A stretch of DNA of 64,000 bases from Polytrichum commune (lineage: Eukaryota; Streptophyta; Polytrichopsida; Polytrichales; Polytrichaceae): positions 39,028,440 to 39,092,439 of the forward strand of contig OX485807.1 of the NCBI GenBank assembly GCA_950295325.1, in the 5' to 3' direction. Of this stretch, positions 22,555-32,900 are shown piece after piece. Under the pieces are notes generated by a model, which did not search any database, had not been told where the DNA came from, and saw only the letters and a list, made by a program, of their open reading frames with translations. The position numbers were made by a program, and so were the translations under genes. The first letter of the stretch is position 1. Each line of letters begins with the position of its first letter.

Positions 22555-23474
22555 TGTGGCAACCTTGTGAGAGGAGAGGAGGAGTCACTTATAAGTTAGG
22601 AGGATTTGCCAGACCATGGCAAGAAGATGAATACAATGTCAATGTGGGGGCAAATCGAGTGCTAGAGCACTTAACCCCTAACTTCGCAAGCGACCCAATT
22701 TTGGTTGATGGATGATTTATTTTGTACATTATCCCCACCTAACTCATTCATCTATAATCGAAATAGCTATAAACATCAAGCCAAGATGGACACGTACGCA
22801 TAGATGCATGAGTTGTGCAATGTGTAGATGATTAGAATGTGGAAAAATATGTGAAAAGTGGGAAGTAGTCGTGTTTTTGTTGTGTTGTGTTGTGAGCTCA
22901 TGTCACTTATCAATAGTTGTGACTTCGATGCAAACTTTGCATGAACGTCAAAGATGTTTCTTTTGATAAAAAGTGAAATACTTTTTGGTGTTCATGTAGA
23001 AATGGCCTTTGTGTTAACATTGATTGTTCAATTTAACATTTGGATACTCTCAAATTTTTAAGGAAATTTTTGCTTGTATCTGGGTAGAATATATGTGACA
23101 ATTTACATACTCCAAATGCAAGGTGGCTAGCCCTATTGTGATTTGCACATTCTAACATGAGAATTTATGAAGATGCTCAATCATTGAGTTGTTCCCATCT
23201 AGTGGCTCACACAAACCTCCCACTCATTTTCTCGATCGATCAAAAGCATTTATCGGGGTAGTAAACCATGACATTTTCTCGTGTACAACTTCCTTCAAAT
23301 GTTTTAAAATGAAATTTCCAAATATTCTTCATGCTCATCTTTTCCCTCGTTTCAAGATCCTACAGAGAAATCCAATTTTAACGTCAAATCTTGTCCATGA
23401 AAATTCCACAGCCAACATTGAGTGAAATGCACTCCAAACAACCCGTCCATGGGCTTAGGAAGCTAAGGGCTAAC
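22555..23474. other. intergenic, nothing recognised
   Basis: AT-rich, with short unsupported frames only. Confidence 0.4.
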
Positions 23475-23655
23475 ATAACTTATGAGAGCAGTTATAGCAG
23501 CATGGGGGTGTGATCATGTGTGTAGTAGTATCATAGCAGCATACCAAGCAGTCAGAACTAATTAAAGAGCAAAGGAGAAGTTAAAGGGGAGGAGCTGCCT
23601 TTACTCTACTCTACCAGCACCTGTTGCCAGCAGCCGGAGCAGCTCCATGCACTTA
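23475..23655. repeat. dispersed repeat R, copy 2
   Basis: Partner of 21925-22075. Shares gtgtgatcatg, tcatagcagcat, cagaactaa, ggagaag and the cagcagccgga block. Confidence 0.65.
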
Positions 23656-23659
23656 CTAT

Positions 23660-23703
23660 CTACATGCATACATATTACATACATACATAAATACATACAT
23701 AAG
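23660..23703. repeat. (ACAT)n microsatellite
   Basis: Imperfect tacatacataca repeats. Confidence 0.9.
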
Positions 23704-23799
23704 ATTGGTATGTAAAGTTAGCTGAGTGTGATGAGTCTACAGAGTGTGATGAGTCTAAAGTGTTCCAATACCCATCCTCCCTCTTTATTAAGACACATT

Positions 23800-24130
23800 T
23801 GGTCGCACAAGAAAGTGTCGTATTCTTGGTTATATGACATTTTGGTTTCAAATGTCATACTATCAAGGTTTTCAAATAAAGTGGCCTACTTCAATGTAAA
23901 ATGTCATTTTGTTCACATAATGAAGGTACAAAAGTATGAAAGAACATTTGTATTGAAGAAATATGCTCAGAATGTTCCCTGAGACTCTCTTGCATGTTCC
24001 AAAACACTAATCACATATGCACCTCAAAATACATGGGGCCCTTGTCACTTATGCACAAGTTGGGTCTAAAAATTGATGTACTCATTGTATGGAGGTAAAT
24101 TAACACCATATTCTTTGGTCCATGGGAAGT
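23800..24130. mobile_element. family N fragment
   Basis: aagaaagtgtcgtattc and atgacattttggtttcaaat match the N-like block at 14293-14380. gaagaaatatgctca also matches (14460 and 23955). No termini. Confidence 0.55.
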
Positions 24131-24355
24131 GATGCATTGCGTAGTCGAGGTGTCTTATAATGACTACTAGCGTACAAGTCTTGCACAATCATCCTATGTT
24201 GATGAAAAAACAATGAAATCCTAACATTATGCTACATTTACAAATTTTCCAGTTGCATAGGACAAGTTTCTGGTGATGTAAGGCAATTGCCTAGTACTCG
24301 TATGCTTGTAGTGAATCTAGTGTCATAATATGGAGGGTAGATTGCACTTAGAAGC

Positions 24356-24650
24356 TACACTAAATAGTCCTATTAGTGTGGTGAAAATTTAGCGTGCAAC
24401 ATATTTAACATGGGCCACACTAAATTTCTAGTCAAGGTAGAATTAAGGTGGGTCCAACGTCCCGGGTCTTCCCCCTAGTCTTCATCAAGACTTTCCACCA
24501 ACACATTGAATATTAATTGTAAGACAAATGTAGCACAAAACATAAATTTAGCACGGGTTGAAAATTGATGTGGCCCACATTAATTCTCATCGTGAGAATT
24601 AGCATGGCTTGTAGACAATTAGCGTGGCACATAATAATAGGACTATTCAA
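24356..24650. mobile_element. inverted-repeat element O
   Basis: The left arm CTAAATAGTCCTATTAGTGT pairs with the right end taataggactattcaagg. Inner segments also pair (catgggccacacta with gtggcccacatta; atttagcgtg with attagcgtggc). About 295 bp, no ORF. A second smaller hairpin, attctcatcgtgagaatta, lies at about 24582. Target duplication not resolved. Confidence 0.7.
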
Positions 24651-24659
24651 GGTCGAGGC

Positions 24660-24960
24660 ATGCAGAGTCGACCGAGTCCATTTAACCGCTCACTAGGGTC
24701 CTGTAATACCGACATGGATAAAAAAACATATATATTTTTACGAAACCAAAGTTAAGGTTTATATGCTGCCGGCTTGTGATTGATTACCCTCACAAGAGTT
24801 TTAACAACCGCCGTAGCCAAGCATTGACATTTAGACGAGCGGTTACAAACTCACATATAGATCGACCGTGTCTTACCCTAAACTTTACCGCTTCGAAATT
24901 TATAACAATTTTCATATTCATGGAATTCTTTTGCATTCTTCATAGAATCTGTTTCTCTTT
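24660..24960. repeat. dispersed repeat H, copy 1
   Basis: ccgctcactagggtcctgta and taccgacatggat resemble 45825-45860. The block catttagacgagcg, then ccttaaactttaccgcttcg-like sequence, then tttcatattcatgg resembles 48550-48650. Confidence 0.5.
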
Positions 24961-25569
24961 GCAAGAAAAACCGACTCCCCGGAAATTACTCCCCCTCCTC
25001 AACGAAATCAAACTCTCTTATTTGATCGGTTATAGATGCGTCGACCTTAGTGTACACGCATACATAACATACGGAGGCACACTAAGTGAGGTTAGTGGAG
25101 CTCATGGGCCACCATCTCGCTCGCTAGCTAGGTGACCCACCTTGCGCGTGCGGTCGTGTGGATTGGACACCGATCGGTTGCAGCTGGCGGGATCTAGTGC
25201 TCAGTAGTCTCCAGTACCGTGCTTTTGTTGAGCTTTTCGTTGGGCCTTTTGTTGGGCTAAGTTAAGTGTGACGAAGAGCGGGAGGGGAGTCCAGCTCGCG
25301 GGGGTTATGTTTAAGTCAGTAGTGGTGGTGGGATGGATGCTTTGCTTGTGTTGCGGAAGGATTCCGAGCTGACGTGGTGATGGTGCTGAAGAGTCCTGAC
25401 GGCCTTTGATTTATGTCACGAGGATTGGCTGCCCAGCTCTGAGGATGGTGCCGGAGGTTAATGCAATGTGGCGATGCTTCGAGGAGTTTGAGTTTCGTCT
25501 AGTGGTGGGTGCTTCGTCTCCACACTGGCTGTTGTTCGTGAGTGAGAGCAAGTAGGTGGGTTGAGTCGT

Positions 25570-26810
25570 CTTTTGGCAAGCCGGGGCAAATGTTGTGTCT
25601 GTTGCAACAAGAGAGGCTATGGATATTTGGAGTTGTGCAGGCGCCTCTCTGTCTGGAGTTGCTGTCTCAATTTTGATTTTGAAAGGGTTGTGGGAAGAAG
25701 GTCGTCATGAGTTCGGGGAAGCAGCTCAACTGCTTTCTGGAGCATTGTCGTCGTCGGCACTGAGTACCTTGTGTTAGTGCTGCTGGTTCTTGCACCGCCG
25801 AATTTTAGGTAGAGTGGTTACGAAGCTTTTTGTGAAGTGAATGGTGATGATCTGCCCTGGAGTGAGGAATTCTGTATTCTATGTGCTGGTTTTCAGATCC
25901 CTCCTTTCATCAGCTCCCCACCTAAGCCTTCATCTTTACCAGTTTCTGTTTTCTGTCTATCTTTCCATAGCCGTAACCAGATTCCTTTCCTGGGGCAAAT
26001 GTTGTGTCTGTCTACACGAGGGGCTCTGGAGTCGTGCAAGCGCCTCTCTTTTCTCAAGTTGCCGTCCGTCTGTGTGGCCCAATTTTGAAGGAGGTTTCGA
26101 AGTGCTACACTGTAAGTTGTGTTTTCTGTACAGTATAGGGTCTGGGAAGCAGCTCGACTGCTCTGGGACCACTGTCCGCGTCGTCTACACTGACTACACA
26201 GTGATGCTGGTTCTTGCTCCGTCGAATTTTAGGTAGATACAGTGATGCTGGTTCACAGAATGTAATCTTCCCTGGCTGGAGGAATTCTGTGTTTTGTGTG
26301 CCCGTTTCCAGATCCCTTCCTTTCATCAGCTCAGCTCAGCTGAGCTTCCCCATCACCAGTTGGTGTTTCTTCTGTCTATCTTTCCATAGCCGTGATCAGA
26401 ATCCCTCGCTGGCGTAAATGTTGTCTCTTCACAAAAGGCTGTTTCTTCCTCAAGTTGCTGTCTGCTTGCCCAATTTTGAGTTGTGTTTCTTTACATTATA
26501 AGCTCTGGGAAGCAGCCCGACTGCTTATGGAACACTGTCGTCTCCACTAAGTAGTGCTCTTGGTTCTTGCACCGTCGAATTTTAGGTGGAGTGATTTTAG
26601 AGCATGTTGTTTGTTTGTATGCCCGTTTCTACACTCTTGCTTTCATCAGCTCTCCCACCTAAGCCTTCACCTCTATCTTCACCTTCAACTTCGCCAGTTG
26701 GTGGTTTCTGTCTATCTCTCTGCTCCTTAGCCGCAACCAGAACAAGGACCCGGGCGGTAGATGTGTTGTTCAGATCGAAAATGCATTTTGCATTAATCAA
26801 CAGGTTTCGG
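25570..26810 (+). repeat. three tandem ~0.36-0.42-kb units in the leader of the BKI1/MAKR-like gene
   Basis: Three anchors recur in order. gcaaatgttgtgtct-like occurs near 25587, 25997 and 26415. gggaagcagct/cc occurs near 25718, 26147 and 26507. The ccg(c/t)cgaattttaggt anchor occurs near 25796, 26217 and 26573. Each unit also has a tttcatcagctc, caccta-agccttca, gtctatcttt/ctc, ccatagccg-aaccag series. GC is higher than in the flanking intergenic DNA. The array lies 1.5-2.7 kb upstream of the coding start and probably belongs to a transcribed leader, leader intron or promoter. Splice sites cannot be assigned. Confidence 0.88.
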
Positions 26811-28287
26811 GGAATATAGTAATACGAAAGGGCTCTTTCTCTGTTGCTTTATTCCTTCAAAGCCTTTTCATCGCAGTTCTTCCACACTTAAAATGCCTGG
26901 TTTGTTTGTCGACCCTATGTCTAGTGCAGTCTTGAAATTAGCCACGTTCCTTCCAAGAATGGCGACATTCTTTACCCGTCTCCCAGCAGGAGGTACTATG
27001 GTCTGTGACGGGCTATGGCCTTTATCGTCTCAAAGACAGTACTGCATATGGTGACGTTGGTAACCCTGTCAGTCTCCCTTTCTCAAACATGTTGATGCTT
27101 TTGATATTCGGAGCTCAAGATAGTGACAGTTAACTCCTTGCCACACATTTTTGTGTGCGAAATTGTCTGCTTAATTTCTTGAGCTGATCCTTCCTACCAA
27201 AGCGGACCAATGTTTTGGTCCACAAAATCTCTCCCCTCAGTAGGTAGCTCCTCTTTGTCCTCGTGTTCGTCGGTGAGTTTGTGCAATTATGCAGTCACTT
27301 CAATACGTCGCTGCTGTTGACTTGGCAGAATATGTTCACAGTTTCTAAGGAAAAGGTTCCCCTCGGTAGTTGATAGAGTTTGACCTTATTCCGAAAGCGC
27401 TAATTGCGAGGGAGGGATTTATATGCTCCATTTCGACTGTTTGAATACGTCAAAGATTGGGGATCGATTTTACCTCCAGGAGTTTTTCGTGGTGTCTGCA
27501 AATCATATAACCAAAAGAAGACGCAAAAATAGGTAGTGCTTGAAGACAGGTGTGAAGTGTGAAATCAAAACAGCGGCACACAAGATTCGGTGGAGGAATT
27601 TGTTTGAAGTCCCGTAAATGTTTGAGGACTTATCCGGTGCTCTCGTACTAAACACGATTCTAATTTCTGATGGCAACTTTTTCCTGCAGGTCTGGGAGCA
27701 TCCGGTCCGTAAATCGCATCTGGAGTGGACTGCTACGGAGAATGCGGTCACGAAGTGCAAAAGAAATTGTTCACTTCAGCTTTTGAGAGTACCGACACCG
27801 GAGTCTTCATGAGCACCTGAAGGTACTCCATTTATAACCCTAGTTATCCAAACGTTGGTGTCGCCGACTTGTGAGAATGTTCTCAAACTGGCGAAGGGAG
27901 ACATTCTTGAGAAAAGAATTTGCAATCCGCATTTGTACATTTTATGGCGTACTCTTGTGGTCGTGGTCGTTTTGACGAGACGCAACGGATGCCGACGTGC
28001 AATCCCTGGTTCAAGAAGCCTTTCAGCTGTATTTCTCAGTTCAATCCCTAGTTCTGCAGTTGCCATGCGCTAACTAGTGGTGGATCACGATTTCTTTTCG
28101 CTGGTATTTCCTCTAATCTGTTGTCGTTGTGCTATGCGCTTTTTCCAGGCATCGCTTCAAGTATGGTTTGGAAGAGACTGCTGCATCTTCGGCGCTTCAT
28201 TTTGATGATTTAGAAGAGTCAAATGTGGTGGTAAGAATCCTTTAGGCAGTGGACACAACCAAGTAGTTGAAGGTTTGGATCTTTACG
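26811..28287 (+). promoter_or_regulatory. upstream/leader region of the BKI1/MAKR-like gene
   Basis: Moderate-GC sequence directly upstream of the start codon, without a long plus-strand frame. Pyrimidine-rich stretches and candidate splice signals (for example tttttcctgcag at about 27680-27691 and tttttccag at about 28141-28149) suggest one or more leader introns. No TATA box was chosen with confidence. A TAG at 28264-28266 closes the coding frame upstream. Confidence 0.4.
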
Positions 28288-30186
28288 ATGGCGATGGATA
28301 ATTGGAGCAGGAATGAGTACAGGACGTTCATCACGTCCAGGAGGGATGGAGTGTTCGAGAAGCGTGAGGACAGTGTATTTTCGTTCAAACGGCCAGCATC
28401 AGTGGAAGTAGCACGCAACGATTACTGCGAGAAGGAAGTGTTCTTCGACACAGACGTGAATTTGCCGCCACAATGGGAATCCATGGTGAGGGTGGCATTG
28501 AAGAAATCATCCGGCAAGTTCGAATTCAAGTCTGCGCCCGTGTCTCCGGTCATCCCTACCGTATCTCCTGCGGATGAGGTCTTCAAATTACCTTCCTACA
28601 GCTCACAACAACCGGCGGAGCTTCATAAGCAAAGCTCGAGTGTGAAGAAACAGGTGGAAGAAGAAGGCCATGGCAGGAAGGATCACGCATTTGTCGTGTC
28701 ACAAAGGAACGCTGCGGCCATGTCGATCACTCAAATGTCACCGGGAAGCCTCACCCGCATGTTCCAGCCTAAATACTCTAAGTCTTGTGCAAATTCCGTT
28801 GATGTTGTGGCTGCAGCAGACACAATTACCATGGACTCCAGAAGCTCAAGTTTCCGCTCCCAAAGCTCCAGCAACGTCTGTGAGTCAGGTGACAGGGACA
28901 CAGGAGGAGAGTGCAGCACCAGTCGCGACTCCAATGGCAGTTCGCAGGATGCAAGCACCATGAGCAATGACACATTCGATTCCGAACGCATGATTCATGC
29001 CGCCGAAGTCCTCAAGACAAAGTCGAAAGGGCATCATCATCATCACACCAGCATGAATCATCATCAGGAGAATGAGAAGACTTCAACTTCAACTTCAACT
29101 TCCTCGTGGCTGCGATCTCCACTCAAGTGGAAGGGCATCTTCGGAGGCAACAAAAAGTCACCCAACCCGGATGCCAAAGGAGACGATCATCCTCATCCTC
29201 GGCCGAGCTCCAAACTCTCCGAAGTTTCCTGCAGCAGTACATATATCTCCAGGACCGACATAAGACACTCATATTCGGAGCATCCTCCTCGTCCTGCTGC
29301 AGCAGTGTCTCGAGCAACAAGCAGGCAGTCATCTTCCGAATACAACAAAACCCCCGCGAACAGCATCAGACCTCACCCTCCCCTTCTGCCTCATCACCAC
29401 TCCACAATAGGTGACGTTCCCAAACTTGGAACAACCAAGGCTGACAACAACAACAACATCGCAGGTTACATCAACGGCACCAAAGTGAAGACCTCCAGTT
29501 TAAAACTGAAGTCGGAGCAAAGCTATCCATCAACAGCCGATTGCTCAGACGTCCACTCCGTGGTGTCAATCGAACGAGACCGCGACCAAGGAGGTATAGC
29601 ACGCGTTCGCGAGCGGTGGAACAAGTACATGAAAATCTTGAAAATCTCCAATACCAGGGACGCATCGAACAAGAAAGGAAGTGACGCTGGAATTGGGTCT
29701 GATCAATCGTCCGCTGCTCCTTCCCGAACTTCCACACTCCCAAACCAGCAAAGTACGTCATCAGGGGTGGCTCCACCACGGGCAAAGTCCATGCCTGCAA
29801 TTCTTAAAACTCCACCGCTCCGTCCTAAGTCCGGTCCAAGCTCCGTGTTCCAGCCAGTAACTCCAACCTCGAATTCTCGACCTCCTCTTCCGAATAATGG
29901 AGGAGCTAGCCATGGCGGAAAGAGTGGCAACAACCTCCTCCCACATAGCGGTGGTCTGGTGACCAGTAGCCCACGCCTAATGAAAAGCTCCAGCCCGAAG
30001 CTGATCAGCTTGAGCCCTAAAGTGAAGAGCAGCCCCAAGGTTAGCAGCAGCAACAACAGCAGCACCATCAGCCCCCGGATTAGCAGCAGCAGTATAAGCG
30101 AGCTTCACAGTGCAGTGCAAGGCGCCATAGCTCATTGCAAGCAATCTCACTCTGGCCTCCTCTCCCCTGCTGCCTGCAAAGTTTGA
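28288..30186 (+). CDS. MAKR: BKI1/MAKR-family membrane-associated kinase regulator
   Basis: A single-exon frame of 632 residues. In Arabidopsis, BKI1 and its MAKR relatives are membrane-tethered proteins that bind and restrain receptor kinases such as BRI1. I infer the same broad role here. The N-terminal region has FEF at 78-80 and SPADEVF at 93-99, the paired motifs typical of MAKR proteins. A basic tract (WKGIFGGNKKS, about 281-291) could serve as a membrane hook. RERWNKYMKILK at 441-452 resembles the family's kYmk block. ELHSAVQGAIAHCK at 605-618 closely resembles the C-terminal receptor-kinase-binding peptide of BKI1. The rest is Ser/Pro/Asn-rich and probably disordered, with a His run near 247-258 and proline-rich SPK repeats before the C-terminus. 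It is longer than angiosperm BKI1 (roughly 340 residues) because of these linkers. The start is the first ATG after the in-frame stop, with a G at +4; ATG at 28294 is an alternative. Confidence 0.82.
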   Translation: MAMDNWSRNEYRTFITSRRDGVFEKREDSVFSFKRPASVEVARNDYCEKEVFFDTDVNLPPQWESMVRVALKKSSGKFEFKSAPVSPVIPTVSPADEVFKLPSYSSQQPAELHKQSSSVKKQVEEEGHGRKDHAFVVSQRNAAAMSITQMSPGSLTRMFQPKYSKSCANSVDVVAAADTITMDSRSSSFRSQSSSNVCESGDRDTGGECSTSRDSNGSSQDASTMSNDTFDSERMIHAAEVLKTKSKGHHHHHTSMNHHQENEKTSTSTSTSSWLRSPLKWKGIFGGNKKSPNPDAKGDDHPHPRPSSKLSEVSCSSTYISRTDIRHSYSEHPPRPAAAVSRATSRQSSSEYNKTPANSIRPHPPLLPHHHSTIGDVPKLGTTKADNNNNIAGYINGTKVKTSSLKLKSEQSYPSTADCSDVHSVVSIERDRDQGGIARVRERWNKYMKILKISNTRDASNKKGSDAGIGSDQSSAAPSRTSTLPNQQSTSSGVAPPRAKSMPAILKTPPLRPKSGPSSVFQPVTPTSNSRPPLPNNGGASHGGKSGNNLLPHSGGLVTSSPRLMKSSSPKLISLSPKVKSSPKVSSSNNSSTISPRISSSSISELHSAVQGAIAHCKQSHSGLLSPAACKV

Positions 30187-31000
30187 TCTCACTCCTCTCT
30201 CTCTGTCTGACATCTCTCTCTGATCTTCATCTTCACCTCCGAAACTCCACAACATCATCACCTTTCTCTCTCCAGATAAGATTGCCACCTTGCTTCATCA
30301 ACACCCAATTCCTTCCATCTAGAAGCAGTAGCAGGCTGGATCTTTTGTACAACACTCCGATGATGCAGGACCACTTGGTAGACGTAGTGGTGGATGGTGG
30401 TGGCTTAACCCTAATGGTGGTTCCTGGAAGGTGGACCTAGAATTTTACATCAGCATGCATCGAATTGAAGCATAAGAAGAGGTTCGGAGTGCTCAGACAT
30501 AAAAGTATGTAGTTGTCACCACCCATGTGTTGTGCGAGATCTTCTGCGAGCTTAGAAGTCTAACTTAGCTTCAAATCTCGTTTAAGTTAGTGTAGACGAG
30601 ATTCATGACGACCTGGGTGGTCGCATCGCCGCTCGGAGTGTTGACGAAAGCTTCCGAAGCGGCCATTGTACATTATTCAATTTTGAAGTGCCATCATCGT
30701 CTCACCAGATTGTGAAAACCATTTTTTCCAGCTTCCTCCCCCCATCTTTCCATTTCATAGCAAACAATACGTGTTTCCACCAATTTCGAGAATCTCGAAG
30801 AGTGCAAATTCAATCTGCAATTGCCCAGATTTCTATGAAGTGTGGCAATTTGTTTTGTTTTGAGTTCCGTGCGAATCTTCGATGATTCTTATGTCTCGGT
30901 TGTGTTGGATTCGTAGTGCTTGCATCGCATGATGTGCAGTTGCGGTCATTGGATATTCTTGGCATTGCAGACCAAGCTCTTGTATCCATCAGAACAGAAT
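30187..31000 (+). other. probable 3' untranslated region of the BKI1/MAKR-like gene
   Basis: CT-rich sequence directly after the stop (ctctctctgtctgacatctc) and continued moderate GC to about 31000, then AT-rich intergenic DNA. Candidate AATAAA-like signals are weak, so the end is not fixed. Confidence 0.4.
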
Positions 31001-31997
31001 ACTGATATCTCGTCCTTGGTTGCTTCTCAATCGCCTCAAATCTCTTTCCTATTAGAGTTCTTTGTAAAGTAAAGAGATGAAATCATGGGTTTATTCCCAA
31101 ACCCTGAGTTTATGAGAATTAACATGAAGTCATCTAATTTTTCTTAATGCTTAAGTTACCATGCACAAGGAGTGGTATTGGGTTATCAAAACCCTGGCTT
31201 TCTAGCTTGTCGTACATGATGGGTGGGCCAAGCTAGCCTTGTATACGTTGATCCGGGATTTAGGATAGTGGGTCCCATGTGTATATCTTATTTTAGATCT
31301 TAATTTTTTTCTCAAAGTTCGAGAGGTGGAAAAAAGAGGTCTAAACTTTCAAATAACTTAGGCAACACACGATGAGCTAACAAGCTCTTAATAGAAAGTT
31401 TTCTCAAAGAAGGATCAAACCCACGGTTTCCTCCCACTTGAGAGACTTTGCGAATACCTCAATTGAAATGTGTTGAAGAGAGACAACAATGATTTATGTT
31501 GAGGCTCCTATTTCACAAGTACTATTATCCCTCTATAAGGGATCCATGTCATGCTAAAAGAAACTATTCCTCGGCCACATGTGTCCATTACAAGCTTGGA
31601 ATTGCACTTCATGATCAGGAGAAGTTCTCTTGAAGAAGGTTGCCCTCTTATTATATGTATTGTAGTACACAAGGAGACCTGCTACAACTTCTAGAACGGC
31701 GACGTGTGTACAATATCGAGCGATTTTGGAAATAAGCAAGCAGATTTTGGAAATATGAATAGTCGTGCTTCAAGTGTTGTAATTTGTACTCACCATGTAG
31801 CCATTACGTAGTTGATTATGTATTACAAGACCATGGGCATGATGTGCGCAAACATAATGAAGATATCAAAGCGGATGTGCAATGGCAATTTAGTTTGGCA
31901 TTGGCCAAAAAGTCCATAATTATCTACAAAGTACACTAAATATTATATTTAGTGTCATATGGTATTTTAGGTCACCGTGGTAACCTTTTCAATGACA
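31001..31997. other. intergenic, nothing recognised
   Basis: AT-rich, with no bounded repeat or supported frame. Confidence 0.4.
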
Positions 31998-32095
31998 CTT
32001 TTCCGGAGCAAGTTCTTGTAAGTGCACCGGGATAGCCAAGGTGCCTCCGCCATAACCAAGACAACTTTACCCAGCTCTTTAGGAAAGAGCTAGGT
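31998..32095 (-). repeat. element Q, copy 2
   Basis: Reverse-orientation partner of 22130-22235. On this strand it reads ttgtaagtgcaccgggatagccaaggtgcc and then a cataaccaag...agctctttaggaaagagct hairpin. The hairpin stem AGCTCTTT/AAAGAGCT is at about 32071-32090. Confidence 0.65.
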
Positions 32096-32104
32096 GGGGT
32101 TAAG

Positions 32105-32215
32105 AAACCAATTTTAAAATCAAGGTCCAATCTTTAGTCCTAAGCCAAGGTCCATAAAGGGGTGTTTTGCACCCCAAATTTCTTGGACCTAGACCCCAAT
32201 GTAAACCCATCCTAA
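32105..32215. repeat. short hairpin element
   Basis: aaggtccaa and ttggacct pair around a central ggggtgttttgcacccc palindrome near 32160. The right end aatgtaaacccatcc, read in reverse, resembles the ggtgggtttacatt end at about 35249. Confidence 0.55.
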
Positions 32216-32704
32216 ATTTCGACCTTCCCAAAGATTGAGCTTAGGTAGACACCACAAATCCCTAGCCCATGCGGTGGCTATCTTGACACATCATGTCCGT
32301 TGTGTGTGTGGATAAAAATAAGTCCACACACTAACTTATGTAGTCAATTGAATGCACTTTACAATGCTTCTAGAGCAATAAGGTGTTTCGAACTTTGTGA
32401 CACACGTAGAACATGGAGTTGTACTCTCGTGTGTTGATGGGGTAAGCAAACATCATCGATGTCTACCTTTTCCCCCGAATTTGTGGGTCTTCAAGCTTGC
32501 ACATGGATCTTATTCTCGTTACTCCAATTTGATTGGGCACGTACGGGGTACTGTGCGTGCTATTGACCATCGTTGTCAAATGGGAAGTGCATTCTAGAAC
32601 CTTTTTTTCTAGTACTGAAATACAACAAACAAACATTTGCATGTCTCAACAATTTTGGTGGATAGTAAAGGACTGGAGTACACATTGTACACACGGGAAG
32701 GTCA

Positions 32705-32900
32705 TTGTTAAAATTTTATTAAACCATTTGAGAAAAAAAATAGGGTACATTTAATTCAATAGAAAGATAAACTATATGTATTTTGGAATTACTATAGCTT
32801 GAATAAAATGACCCATGCTATGTTACATCTAAAGTAGGGTAGGTAAAAGTTATAGGTGGTATTTAATTTTTACTCATAAGGTAGGGTATGTAATGTTTGG
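32705..32900. repeat. decayed family F-related element
   Basis: gagaaaaaaaatagggtaca, then ttaattcaatag, then ggtagggtatgtaatg parallels the F interior. Termini are lost. Confidence 0.4.

Noticed and set aside
28267-28287. upstream extension of the BKI1/MAKR-like coding region to 28267
   Set aside because: That start is a TTG codon directly after an in-frame TAG; the first ATG is at 28288.
29703-30068. minus-strand frames opposite the BKI1/MAKR-like gene
   Set aside because: They are shadows of the low-complexity Ser/Pro-rich coding strand.
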